A stretch of DNA of 64,000 bases from Parasalinivibrio latis (GCF_036825535.1 NZ_CP098812.1:3286001-3350000); one strand, 5' to 3'. Shown: positions 36,546 to 43,794, counted from the stretch's first letter. A program made the numbers and translations. Notes: generated by a model not told the origin, from the letters alone.

Positions 36546-36574
36546 AAAGGGTCGCGTTTGAAACGCGACCCTTT
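36546..36574 (+). terminator. Long near-perfect palindrome, terminator-like
   Basis: Fourteen-base arms AAAGGGTCGCGTTT/AAACGCGACCCTTT around a single G, followed by TCTTTT on the plus strand. A related palindrome (AAGGGTTGCGTTT arm) lies at 37269-37295. It lies directly after the stop of a possible small minus-strand ORF. Confidence 0.65.
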
Positions 36575-36580
36575 TCTTTT

Positions 36581-36664
36581 TCATCTCTGGGCGATGTCCA
36601 GTACCACACCTGAAAGAATCACTGTCACCAGCAACAAAGCAATAGATAACACCATTGGTCCCAT
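36581..36664 (-). CDS. Possible 27-residue membrane peptide
   Basis: A 28-codon frame from ATG at 36664 encodes MGPMVLSIALLLVTVILSG and VVLDIAQR, a single hydrophobic segment with a charged end, the shape of bacterial small membrane proteins. Its stop lies seven bases before a long palindromic hairpin. No good ribosome site is seen before either ATG, so it may be chance. Confidence 0.3.
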   Translation of the reverse strand: MGPMVLSIALLLVTVILSGVVLDIAQR

Positions 36665-36797
36665 GACGTGATGTCACGATAGCTAGAGTATTAATAAGCC
36701 GTCATTATATAATTCGGTGAAGGAAGCACCACGATATGAATCAAGAGACATAATACTTTGCTCGTAGATATTAATTACATTAGACAGGGATCGTCAG

Positions 36798-37262
36798 ATG
36801 GTAAAAGTACTAAAAGTCCTCGGCTATATTGCTATAGCTGTAATCCTCTTATTCATTACGGTGGTTACATGGAGCCATTATTCACTGAATTCAGCCAAAG
36901 AGGACTCCTTGCCGTTTGTTGAAATGAGCATGCCTGTGGTATCGACATGGAATATTGATACCTTTGAACACCTGCTCCACCCAGACGCAAAACCAATCTT
37001 TGCCGAAGAAAAAACCCATAAGATGTTTAATCTGATATCACGACTTGGGGAGTTGATCTCTTTCGAACCTGAACTGGTAAACGTAACAGACAGCGCAACC
37101 ACCAGTGGCGGGATTCAGAGCACCCATGTTTATCAAATTAAAGCGATTTATTCCGCAGAGAATGCCTTGGTCACAATGACATTACTGAAGGTTGACGGTA
37201 TATACCTCATCTCACGTTTGAGCTTTGATTCAGATATTTTTCTCGAGCCCTTATCTGAGTGA
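36798..37262 (+). CDS. Hypothetical membrane-anchored protein
   Basis: This is a 154-residue protein that I do not recognise. It begins with a membrane segment (VLKVLGYIAIAVILLFITVV) and then an extracytoplasmic domain of about 125 residues with mixed alpha/beta character, ending DGIYLISRLSFDSDIFLEPL. The form suggests a small periplasmic alpha/beta domain anchored in the inner membrane, such as an NTF2-like or nuclear-transport-like fold, but no motif proves this. A hairpin follows directly after the stop. It lies in the accessory segment after tRNA-Ile2. Confidence 0.7.
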   Translation: MVKVLKVLGYIAIAVILLFITVVTWSHYSLNSAKEDSLPFVEMSMPVVSTWNIDTFEHLLHPDAKPIFAEEKTHKMFNLISRLGELISFEPELVNVTDSATTSGGIQSTHVYQIKAIYSAENALVTMTLLKVDGIYLISRLSFDSDIFLEPLSE

Positions 37263-37268
37263 ATCAGT

Positions 37269-37297
37269 AAGGGTTGCGTTTCAAACGTAACCCTTTA
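37269..37297. terminator. Palindromic hairpin between convergent genes
   Basis: Thirteen-base arms AAGGGTTGCGTTT/AAACGTAACCCTT (one G-U) around a single C, followed by TAATT. It begins six bases after the stop of the hypothetical gene and ends two bases before the stop of a broken minus-strand gene, so it is placed as a bidirectional terminator. Confidence 0.65.
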
Positions 37298-37298
37298 A

Positions 37299-37489
37299 TT
37301 ACCTGTTTTTCATGTAAACAACCACAGGGAGCCAACCTGGCAATCCTGTCTGCCAGTGAAGGAGTCCACCAGCGGTATCATCCCGTCTCACCCTCATTGC
37401 CTTGTACAAACCCAGTAGCAGGAAGACGAGGACAGCGTCAATCCGGCATCCAGAAACCAACGGGTAATGGGAGGCAACGGACCTGTCAT
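37299..37489 (-). pseudogene. Possible frameshifted small membrane-protein gene downstream of the LysE gene
   Basis: An ATG at 37489 has an AAGGGG ribosome site six bases upstream and lies 22 bases after the LysE-family stop on the same strand. Its frame reads MTGPLPPITRWFLDA and soon stops. A different frame, joined near 37440, continues IDAVLVFLLLGLYKAMRVRR to a stop at 37299, just before a terminator hairpin. The total of 191 bases is not a multiple of three. This fits a 63-codon membrane-protein gene with a one-base indel. It could also be chance. Confidence 0.35.
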
Positions 37490-37511
37490 AGCATTCCCCT
37501 TTGAAATTGCG

Positions 37512-38165
37512 TCAACCAAGATAAACCCCGACAGATTCCCAAATAAGCATGAGCGCCATAATGATGATGAGACTGCCCCCGGCAATGTTCACCAGCCGCA
37601 TCCCTGTGGAATTGAAAAACGGACGGGACGACACCGCATGTGCGGTATATACCCAGGCGCAGTCAATGATAAGCCCAAGGACAATAGGGATCATCGAGTA
37701 GGCTAAAAGGACAGGAACGGGATTTTCCAACCCCTGACTGAGAAAGCTGGGGACAATAGTGCCAAACATGATGAAGCCTTTTGGGTTGGTGAAGCCCACA
37801 ATAATCCCCGACACCAGCGGCTTTGAGACATCCTCTTCTTCCACATCCGGTTTTTGGAAATTGTGCCTTGGTAACGTCAGGTATTGGTAACCAATGACAA
37901 TCAGCACGGCAGCGCCCACCAGCCGTATCACCATCAGGACAGCGCCCGAAGTCATTACCAACGAGCCTATCCCGACAGACAAAATCACCGCAATCAACGT
38001 CATCCCTATCGCGTTGCCAATCACACTGTGTAACGCGGTATTCTTGCCTCTGACTACCACTTGCCCTATGAAAAACATGATGCTGGGACCCGGGGTAGCA
38101 ATGATGACGGACGCCGTGATCACCAGCCCCAGCAATCCACTCATGATGTTGGTTATCTCTGTCAT
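37512..38165 (-). CDS. LysE/RhtB family amino-acid exporter
   Basis: This is a 217-residue inner-membrane protein with six hydrophobic segments. The family motif near the N-terminus is seen in VIIATPGPSIMFFIGQVVVRG (residues 21-40), and GFTNPKGFIMFGTIVPSFL is the second conserved region. LysE/RhtB proteins export amino acids such as lysine, threonine or homoserine lactone; the substrate here is not predictable. A short, possibly broken gene follows 22 bases downstream. Confidence 0.88.
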   Translation of the reverse strand: MTEITNIMSGLLGLVITASVIIATPGPSIMFFIGQVVVRGKNTALHSVIGNAIGMTLIAVILSVGIGSLVMTSGAVLMVIRLVGAAVLIVIGYQYLTLPRHNFQKPDVEEEDVSKPLVSGIIVGFTNPKGFIMFGTIVPSFLSQGLENPVPVLLAYSMIPIVLGLIIDCAWVYTAHAVSSRPFFNSTGMRLVNIAGGSLIIIMALMLIWESVGVYLG

Positions 38166-38313
38166 GCGCCTCCCTACGCGTAAAGTTCGAATTTTAACTA
38201 TGCCTTATCAGTCATAACGGGATTACTGTTATCCAGAAACAAAGGAATAACCATCAAATCATCAGCGATCAATGATTCACAAGCTTTCATGCCTTACTTT
38301 TTCCTAAGCACTC

Positions 38314-38781
38314 TTACAACCCTTTCTGGCTGTCATACATGATGAGCACCGCCCCCATAAGAATAAGAGCCAAAGCCACTGCTTTGGTCACCGAAATGGG
38401 GTGGCGAGGCACACCAAACAACCCGAAGTGGTCAATCACCACAGACAGCACCACCTGCCCCAGGAACACAAACAGGATGGACACCGACACGCCCAATTTG
38501 GGAAAGGCGATAAACATAAAGAAGATGTAAAACGCCCCTATACAGCCTGACGCCCACATCCACCAATCCGACAGCTCAAACTTCAACAGAACATTGTGTT
38601 TGTTGATAACCAAGGAAAAAAAGAGCGAGGTGACAGCCCCGCCCAGGTACAGGATGAAGGTCGCATCAACCTGATCGATTGCCAGTTTGCTTTTGAGGGC
38701 ATTGGTCATAACTGCCTGGACCGGGATGATACAACCTCCCAGAAAGGCAAACAGAAAATAGGGAAGGTAAGCGGTGTTCAC
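38314..38781 (-). CDS. DMT-superfamily small transporter (DUF606/YdcZ type)
   Basis: This 155-residue protein has five hydrophobic segments and matches the DUF606/YdcZ family of half-size drug/metabolite transporter proteins. Landmarks are FAFLGGCIIPVQAVMTNALK at the start, ATFILYLGGAVTSL in the middle and ALALILMGAVLIMYD at the end. Such proteins probably act as dimers; the substrate is unknown. The gene stands alone, with gaps on both sides. Confidence 0.85.
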   Translation of the reverse strand: MNTAYLPYFLFAFLGGCIIPVQAVMTNALKSKLAIDQVDATFILYLGGAVTSLFFSLVINKHNVLLKFELSDWWMWASGCIGAFYIFFMFIAFPKLGVSVSILFVFLGQVVLSVVIDHFGLFGVPRHPISVTKAVALALILMGAVLIMYDSQKGL

Positions 38782-39359
38782 GAAGATCTTACCTCCAGTG
38801 ACGTTCAGAATTGGGTGAGCAAGAAAACCAGTACATTTCTCACTCTACTCCATGTAGTCAGACAAATTTTGATGTTTCTATAACAGCGTCAGATGGCTTC
38901 ACGGATGCTAGCGGAAAGCCTGCTTATTGTGAAACACCACCGTAATAATCTCTTAAGCGAGATAGGGGCCTGAATATAGAGATTTCACCGTGAACTCAAG
39001 ACTGGTATCAGCCAAAGCACCACTGACTGAGCCCTGATCTTTTTTTAGAAAATTGTCGCTAAGCACAGTCTTGGGAATGCGTCTGAAGGACACTCTTTTT
39101 TGTAAATTTGTCGCTAAGTGCGCTTCAAGGTCGGAGGGATGACAGGTTAGGACAAGAGAATTAGAGCAATAACTCAGTATGATTTTGGGGGAATTGCTCA
39201 GCCTGCTGCGGGGACTTTTTTTCAAAAAAGATGCCCTATTCCTTTTTTTAGTGAAAAAAAATCTCCGCGTGAGATACCGGTGTGGTTACTGGCATCAACC
39301 CCCTGACTATTGATACCCCCCTCCCATGAGGGAGAGGAGACGGGCATCTGGAGACAGGA
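38782..39359. other. Gene-poor stretch with a short repeat
   Basis: A 90-codon minus-strand frame (38953-39225) begins only with TTG, has no ribosome site and resembles nothing I know. Within it a segment of about 27 bases with the core CTTAGCGACAA occurs twice, 55 bases apart (minus strand, 39051-39063 and 39106-39118). A short hairpin, CTCCCATGAGGGAG, lies near 39321. I see no other gene. Confidence 0.4.
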
Positions 39360-39920
39360 TTATTCAGGGGACTTCTCTGTCGCTCTTGTTAATGCGACAG
39401 CTAAACCACCAACCACTAGAGCCCCACCAAGAAACGTAATGAGTCTTGGGTTTTCTGCGCACGCTCCAGCAATCACAGCTCCCGTTAAACCACCAACCAC
39501 ACCGGCAGCAACTTGCGCAGATGTGATATTCAAGTTTGTCACCCAATTAACGAAATGCTCGCAATTGTGGCTGGTTACCTCGTATTTCCATACACCTATC
39601 TGTGAACGAGCTCTTTCAATTACCGTTGAAATGGGATCGTCATATTTGGCGTCAACTACATAGGTTGGTTTACCTTCGGTAACCACATCCCATGGTTCCT
39701 CTTTAACGGTGCCGTTTCGCTTGGTAGCTGAAATAAGCATTGGTTTCCCATCATCGCTGATCTTATCCGTTACCAAAGAAAAATGTTGATAGAAACCGAA
39801 AGTGGTAGCAACAACGTCACCCGCTTTTACTTCGATTGTGTTCAAGTCTTGCTCCTTTTGAATAATTGTTTTTCCATGTCCAATAATTGGGGCAAATAAA
39901 TCAATTTCAATACATTCCAT
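39360..39920 (-). CDS. LRAT-domain (NlpC/P60-like) acyltransferase/hydrolase with C-terminal membrane segments
   Basis: This 186-residue protein has the lecithin:retinol acyltransferase fold. The histidine is in YQHFSLVTDK (about residue 45) and the catalytic cysteine in the signature HNCEHFVNWVTN (about residue 118). Family members are thiol acyltransferases or phospholipases. The last 60 residues form two Gly/Ala-rich hydrophobic segments (AAGVVGGLTGAVIAGACA and FLGGALVVGGLAVALT), a membrane anchor. No signal peptide is seen. It is divergent from a CoiA-like gene, 126 bases away. Substrate unknown. Confidence 0.82.
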   Translation of the reverse strand: MECIEIDLFAPIIGHGKTIIQKEQDLNTIEVKAGDVVATTFGFYQHFSLVTDKISDDGKPMLISATKRNGTVKEEPWDVVTEGKPTYVVDAKYDDPISTVIERARSQIGVWKYEVTSHNCEHFVNWVTNLNITSAQVAAGVVGGLTGAVIAGACAENPRLITFLGGALVVGGLAVALTRATEKSPE

Positions 39921-40046
39921 GTGGTTTTATATATTTCATCCAACCATATGATTCAAAACCAACTTAAGCGTACAAACTTTCTCCAGCTCGATATTGAGCG
40001 TATCTTATTGTTGTCTAGTTAGTCGGATGATGGAGCATTTGATTTC

Positions 40047-41024
40047 ATGTCGTTCGCCATGATGCCCTTTGCCCTTAAGAACGGCACCAATGAAGTAGTT
40101 GGGGTTGATGACGTTCCGAGGGGCGGTAAATGTGATTGCCACTGTATCTGCTGCGGGACTCCGGTTGTTGCCCGGCAAGGTGATATCAACGTCCATTGCT
40201 TCGCCCACAGTACGGCACTCAAGGAAGACACGGACATTGTCTGTAACTACTCCCCGGAAACTGCCGTTGCCCTCATTCTCCGCCAGGAGCTGATCAATCG
40301 CTCTGAGTTGGTCCTCTTTGACCATGACCTCGGCTTTGCCTATTCAGTGAACATTTCGCGTTGGGAATTGAACCATAGAACCGAGTTCAGCACCGTGGAC
40401 ATGATGGCTGAAACAGATTTCGGTCACCGTATCGCACTGGACATCCCCTACCCAGGAAGACATGCTGACACCGCTGACTTCGGCAAGCTGGATGTTGAGC
40501 TCATCTGCCGGATAATTCCAAAAACACTGACAGAGCAAGTTCACGACTGGAAAAACAGCATTAAGGCGGAGTCGGTTGTTGACGAGCTTTTTCGCAATCC
40601 AAATCTCATCGAACCGATAGGGATTGAACCACCAGCAATGCCAAAGGAGATCCAATCTCCTGTCCTGGTTCGGCATCCCAAGATAGAAAGACCGACCGAA
40701 AAAGCGCCGCCCCGTTTATTGGTAAAGGAGCCACCCCCTCCCGAACCGGAATCTCGGATCCAGTACAAAGAAGGCAAATGTGTGTTGTGCGGGAACCCGC
40801 TGTCATACACGTTCAAACCGGCATTCTGTGTGAAATGTAAAGAGCAATTCGTAGGTCCACGCTTCAATAACCTGACCGATTTTGCCAAAGCCTTGGAAAG
40901 AGGATGGAGACCCGAAGATGATAAACGGAGAGAGCCGGAACCGGCAGCCGTCGATGTCCATCCTCCTCAGGAAGAGCCACTTATACCGGTGCGGGCTTAC
41001 GACTACAAAAAGTGGAAAGGCTGA
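40047..41024 (+). CDS. CoiA-like zinc-finger protein with possible nuclease core
   Basis: This 325-residue protein starts like CoiA-family proteins: a cysteine-rich finger (KCDCHCICCGTPVVARQGD) followed by HCFAHST. In CoiA relatives this precedes a PD-(D/E)xK-type nuclease domain. Here the middle contains STVDMMAETDFGHRIALDIP, which could be a degenerate D...D-x-h core, but the usual lysine is not clear. A Pro-rich linker (residues 190-240) leads to a C-terminal zinc ribbon (CVLCGNPL ... CVKCKEQF). The start is uncertain; ATG at 40047 is used, with GGAG 11 bases upstream and other ATGs at 40059 and 40062. I do not know its function. Confidence 0.65.
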   Translation: MSFAMMPFALKNGTNEVVGVDDVPRGGKCDCHCICCGTPVVARQGDINVHCFAHSTALKEDTDIVCNYSPETAVALILRQELINRSELVLFDHDLGFAYSVNISRWELNHRTEFSTVDMMAETDFGHRIALDIPYPGRHADTADFGKLDVELICRIIPKTLTEQVHDWKNSIKAESVVDELFRNPNLIEPIGIEPPAMPKEIQSPVLVRHPKIERPTEKAPPRLLVKEPPPPEPESRIQYKEGKCVLCGNPLSYTFKPAFCVKCKEQFVGPRFNNLTDFAKALERGWRPEDDKRREPEPAAVDVHPPQEEPLIPVRAYDYKKWKG

Positions 41025-41451
41025 TTAATATATCCAGGGTTGGTCGCAGCCTCGTTTTATCGACCGCAACCACCTGATTTTCCACCTGATAGGGCTTAGC
41101 CTGATTAGGCTAAGGCGGAACAGTACATCATTCCCTTTCCCTCGCACCTCCTTTTGCTTTTAAACATGAGAGGCTTACCAAGTAGACAGAGTGAAACCAC
41201 ATTGGCTTCTGTATCCAGATGGTGGCAATGAAAAAGAATGGACAGTAACCAGCTGAGAGCAATGCAAAACCATTCTAGACAAGACGGCGATATCTGATAA
41301 TTGGAGATTAAGTGTATCGAGAAGTGGTGGACCTTTTCGGGAGTAATCCGCTTCAGGAACAGGTCTGCCAGTAGATTAGAGCAGGCATATTGGGGTCGAT
41401 GAATTTCCAGCGGTTAGTAGTGTAAGCAGATCTTGCAATTAGCATCCAGCG

Positions 41452-41468
41452 TGTAATTGCGAATTACA
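41452..41468. promoter_or_regulatory. Palindrome TGTAATT-GCG-AATTACA
   Basis: A perfect 7-base inverted repeat with a 3-base centre. It has the form of a dimeric regulator site. The binding protein is unknown; it lies 280 bases before the first tiny gene. Confidence 0.35.
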
Positions 41469-41610
41469 GGGAGAATAGAATTACATCGGACTTTCATTAA
41501 GACAACAGGACTCAAAGGCAACCAACATAAAAGTCAAACGACGCTAATCATTAACCATAAATAAACTAAACTCATATTTTCTGTGGGAAATCACACAAAC
41601 GGAATAAATT

Positions 41611-41628
41611 ATAACAGATAACTGTTAT
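41611..41628. promoter_or_regulatory. Palindrome ATAACAG-ATAA-CTGTTAT
   Basis: A perfect 7-base inverted repeat with a 4-base centre in AT-rich DNA, 105 bases upstream of the first tiny ORF. It could be an operator for the tiny genes; no -10/-35 pair could be firmly assigned nearby. Confidence 0.35.
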
Positions 41629-41733
41629 TAATATAAAAAATATTAAAAATGAAAACTTAGATTGTCTGATTATATAGCGGTTTTAGCTGAAGATTCTCTG
41701 TCGGCTGATTGCCAAGGTGATAGAAGGATAGAT

Positions 41734-41805
41734 ATGATTATGAGGTTAAATGCGGTTCAATTCGTTGAAGCAGTGGCATTTTTCAACCCACACAACTTGT
41801 ATTAA
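41734..41805 (+). CDS. Possible 23-residue peptide
   Basis: A short frame starts at ATG 41734 with an AAGGA ribosome site five bases upstream and encodes MIMRLNAVQFVEAVAFFNPH and NLY. It ends 63 bases before the second tiny gene on the same strand. It could be a leader peptide for that gene. No relative is known to me. Confidence 0.4.
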   Translation: MIMRLNAVQFVEAVAFFNPHNLY

Positions 41806-41868
41806 CCTTTATCCAACAGGTTAGCGCATTAATATTAATGTAATTAAAACTTTTTAAGGAGTTAATTA

Positions 41869-42033
41869 ATGAAGAAAAAACACTTCATCTCTCACCGCTA
41901 TAAAAAGCGCATAAACGGTGTGATATTGTCCTTGTTTTTGGGGCTGCCATTGATTGTTAGCAATAGTTTCGGGATTGGTGCGGCTACACCAGTTCCCGAA
42001 ACGATAATGATGCGGATCATAGTAGGGTCTTAA
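41869..42033 (+). CDS. Small secreted or membrane peptide (54 residues)
   Basis: The ATG at 41869 has AAGGAG seven bases upstream. The peptide begins with a strongly basic stretch (MKKKHFISHRYKKRING), then a hydrophobic core (VILSLFLGLPLIVS), then a small-residue region (FGIGAATP) that could be a signal-peptidase site, and a short tail PVPETIMMRIIVGS. If cleaved after GAA it would release a 15-residue peptide. A strong terminator follows at once, which supports a real gene. I do not recognise the family. Roles such as secreted signal, toxin or membrane peptide are all possible. Confidence 0.6.
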   Translation: MKKKHFISHRYKKRINGVILSLFLGLPLIVSNSFGIGAATPVPETIMMRIIVGS

Positions 42034-42055
42034 TTACTAAAATCTAGCAACATTC

Positions 42056-42087
42056 AAGAGCTCTCGATAACAAGGGAGCTCTTTTTT
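42056..42087 (+). terminator. Terminator of the 54-residue peptide gene
   Basis: Stem AAGAGCTC/GAGCTCTT with a 12-base loop, followed by TTTT. It starts 23 bases after the peptide stop. Confidence 0.85.
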
Positions 42088-42264
42088 AACAATCACAACA
42101 GTATTTATACCGTCATGTCTGCAAACGTGTTTATTCTAAAAAACAACGTATTCATTTGCAACTGCAAATATTCAACTCATACCTGTTATCGTTCAAAGTC
42201 TAAGCAATCATTTTATTTGCTCTCATACCACAAAGATTTTCACGGTGGCTTATGGTCACTACTG

Positions 42265-42657
42265 TCAGTTAACCATCAGGTGCTCAGGAATTGTCGCACC
42301 GTCGAAATCCTTCTCATCCATCGCATACAGCACACCGTCTACCCAATTGAAGGCAGAGCTCACCAGCAGCGATGCCCGGGTATGGTGGCACTTCAACGCA
42401 CGTCCGACATGACTGAGGTTACAGCCGAAATACAGGTACTCAACCAGCGCCTGGTGCTGCTCGTGATCCCGGCATTTCAGCACGGACACGATATGGTCTA
42501 CCCTGAGTGCTTCGTCCTCGGTGATCCCGCAGGAGCGGTAAGCAGGTGACACTGACAGCACGCTCCGGGATGGAAAGTGAATAGTGCCGATATCTTGCCT
42601 CGACCAAACAACCCATCCTTCAAGCATTTCTAACGCAAGGTTTGATTTAATATCCAT
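42265..42657 (-). CDS. Phage antiterminator Q-like protein
   Basis: This protein of about 130 residues resembles the Phage_antitermQ group in its second half (HQALVEYLYFGCNLSHVGRA, then a helix and AFNWVDGVLYAMDE), which looks like a sigma-4/HTH-type fold. Q proteins let RNA polymerase read through terminators in late phage genes. The ATG at 42657 follows a GGTGG stretch; the frame is open for 22 more codons upstream. No other phage gene is seen nearby, so it is an orphan or a remnant of a prophage. Identification is tentative. Confidence 0.5.
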   Translation of the reverse strand: MDIKSNLALEMLEGWVVWSRQDIGTIHFPSRSVLSVSPAYRSCGITEDEALRVDHIVSVLKCRDHEQHQALVEYLYFGCNLSHVGRALKCHHTRASLLVSSAFNWVDGVLYAMDEKDFDGATIPEHLMVN

Positions 42658-42744
42658 ACAACACCACCAAGCCAAAGGAACAGCAATCGCTTCCTTGGTC
42701 CTATTAGAGAATGTATAGCGCAATCAGATTTCCGCGCCTACATA

Positions 42745-43074
42745 TTGCCCGGCGCAGACGAGCACCTGAACAAGGAATTCTTCAAATACCAGCATGAGGG
42801 TTTCAGTGTGCGGGACATGGCCACGGTGGTGAGCTATGTTGAATACCACATCGCCTTTACCAGGTATTACGAGAACCTTGGCTCTGAACGTTTTCAGGAG
42901 CTTTCGGAAACCCGGATACTCAATACCGTCATGGCGTACAAAGGGCTGGGGGAAAAGCTGCTTCAGGCGGGTGAAGCGGTGGAAGACATCGAGGCAATCA
43001 AGTTGTTCAGGCTGGAGAACGACCTGCCACGGGAAGAGCAGGCAAAGGACACCGGAGAGGCATCCGGGGATTAG
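42745..43074 (+). CDS. Hypothetical protein, possibly missing its N-terminus
   Basis: This frame of 109 codons begins with TTG and reads LNKEFFKYQHEGFSVRDMAT, then SYVEYHIAFTRYYENLGSER and a charged tail. It looks mostly helical and cytoplasmic. No ATG or ribosome site precedes it, and the frame is open back to 42646, overlapping the start of the divergent Q-like gene, so a 5' part may have been lost. I do not recognise it. Confidence 0.45.
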   Translation: MPGADEHLNKEFFKYQHEGFSVRDMATVVSYVEYHIAFTRYYENLGSERFQELSETRILNTVMAYKGLGEKLLQAGEAVEDIEAIKLFRLENDLPREEQAKDTGEASGD

Positions 43075-43387
43075 CGGTTGATGGTAATCGGCGGTAATGG
43101 ACCTTTCATGGGTTTGTCCTCCTCGGGGTATGCTCTGCCAACGTAATCCAGCGACCCGGTGAAGTCAATCTGGTGCCGAAAGCATAGCCCCTCCCACCTG
43201 GACGCGCTGTCCTGTGGTTGCGAATAAATACCATCGTCTGGCTAGCCGTTATCAGCAAGCTGTAAGCTGACGCGAACACGGGATTCGATCTCCCAGAACA
43301 GGCTCCCCACCTCAATCTGTTGGAAAAAATATACCGCTCACCTGTAAACTGGATCTGTGATTCGGCAATAAGCCTTTGGAGGTTTCT
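43075..43387. other. Short gene-free stretch containing an acyltransferase remnant
   Basis: About 310 bases between the hypothetical gene and the YciI gene. The only supported content is the gene fragment at 43242-43319 on the minus strand. Other frames here have no start or motif. Confidence 0.5.
43242..43319 (-). pseudogene. C-terminal remnant of a LuxI-like acyltransferase
   Basis: The minus strand encodes QIEVGSLFWEIESRVRVSLQ and LADNG before a TAG stop at 43242. The intact acyltransferase 0.8 kb away ends AEVGSLFREIESRIRSSLRG. Twelve of the first thirteen aligned positions around EVGSLF and EIESR are the same or similar. A stop lies upstream in frame about 10 codons before the match, so only the last part of a second copy is left. 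Confidence 0.65.
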
Positions 43388-43678
43388 GTGTTTATCGTTT
43401 CTCTGACGTACAAAGTCGAGCTGTCTGAAGTGGAAAAGCATATCGACGCACACATCGCCTATTTGGAAGAGCATTATGACAGTGGTTTCTTTCTGGCTTC
43501 AGGCAGAAAGGTTCCGCGCACTGGCGGCGTCATTTTGGCGCAGGCTGAAAACCGCGAAGCACTGGATGCAGTACTCAAAGAAGACCCGTTTTATATTGAA
43601 GGTGTGGCTGACTTTGATGTCACTGAATTTGTTGCCAGTAAAACGGCTGCGGGTTTGGAGAGGCTGAGGGATATCTGA
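43388..43678 (+). CDS. YciI family protein
   Basis: This 96-residue protein has the YciI/YCII-related ferredoxin-like fold: FIVSLTYKVELSEVEKHIDA, HIAYLEEHYDSGFFLASGRK and ILAQAENREALDAVLKEDPF, with the histidine and aspartate residues conserved in the family. The start is GTG at 43388, with GGAGG five bases upstream; a TTG four codons earlier overlaps that site. YciI proteins are small enzymes of mostly unknown reaction. The gene stands alone. Confidence 0.85.
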   Translation: MFIVSLTYKVELSEVEKHIDAHIAYLEEHYDSGFFLASGRKVPRTGGVILAQAENREALDAVLKEDPFYIEGVADFDVTEFVASKTAAGLERLRDI

Positions 43679-43794
43679 AATTTCTCACCTGCACGCCCTC
43701 AGCACATTTCGTTCGTCTGATCGAAACGATCCACAACATAAACAAGTGCCGGAGGGCGGATCCCTTCCTCAGTCATCACATGACAAAAAAGACT

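Larger units (their letters stand above)
36111..36797. other. Gene-poor stretch after the tRNA
   Basis: About 690 bases with no convincing gene longer than 30 codons. It holds the hairpin at 36546-36574 and a possible 27-codon membrane peptide (minus strand, 36581-36664). Frames such as the one ending GFLLILGQIEGNKLG near 36466 look vaguely coding but have no start or recognised relatives. An AT-rich TATATAAT element at about 36706 may belong to the promoter of the following gene. Confidence 0.4.
41025..41733. other. AT-rich non-coding stretch with hairpins and palindromes
   Basis: No gene is seen in about 700 bases. It contains a perfect hairpin (CTTAGCCT/AGGCTAAG, 41095-41114) and an imperfect one before it (GGTTGGTCG ... 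CGACCGCAACC, 41038-41072), perhaps the end of the CoiA-like transcript. Further on, two palindromes listed separately precede the two tiny genes. Confidence 0.5.

Noticed and set aside
38953..39225. 90-codon minus-strand frame
   Set aside because: It starts only with TTG, has no ribosome site, contains an internal repeat and matches nothing known to me. It is described with the gene-poor stretch and not called as a gene.
40005..40325. 106-codon minus-strand frame antisense to the CoiA-like gene
   Set aside because: It is the complementary frame of a better supported gene and has no family features.
41734..42033. Known type I toxin family for the tiny genes
   Set aside because: The peptide has the basic/hydrophobic form but no match to Hok, Ldr, TisB or Ibs sequences that I can recall, and no antisense RNA promoter is evident.
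43106..43474. 122-codon minus-strand frame over the YciI gene start
   Set aside because: It runs antisense to the YciI gene start and over the acyltransferase remnant in another frame, with no ribosome site or motif.
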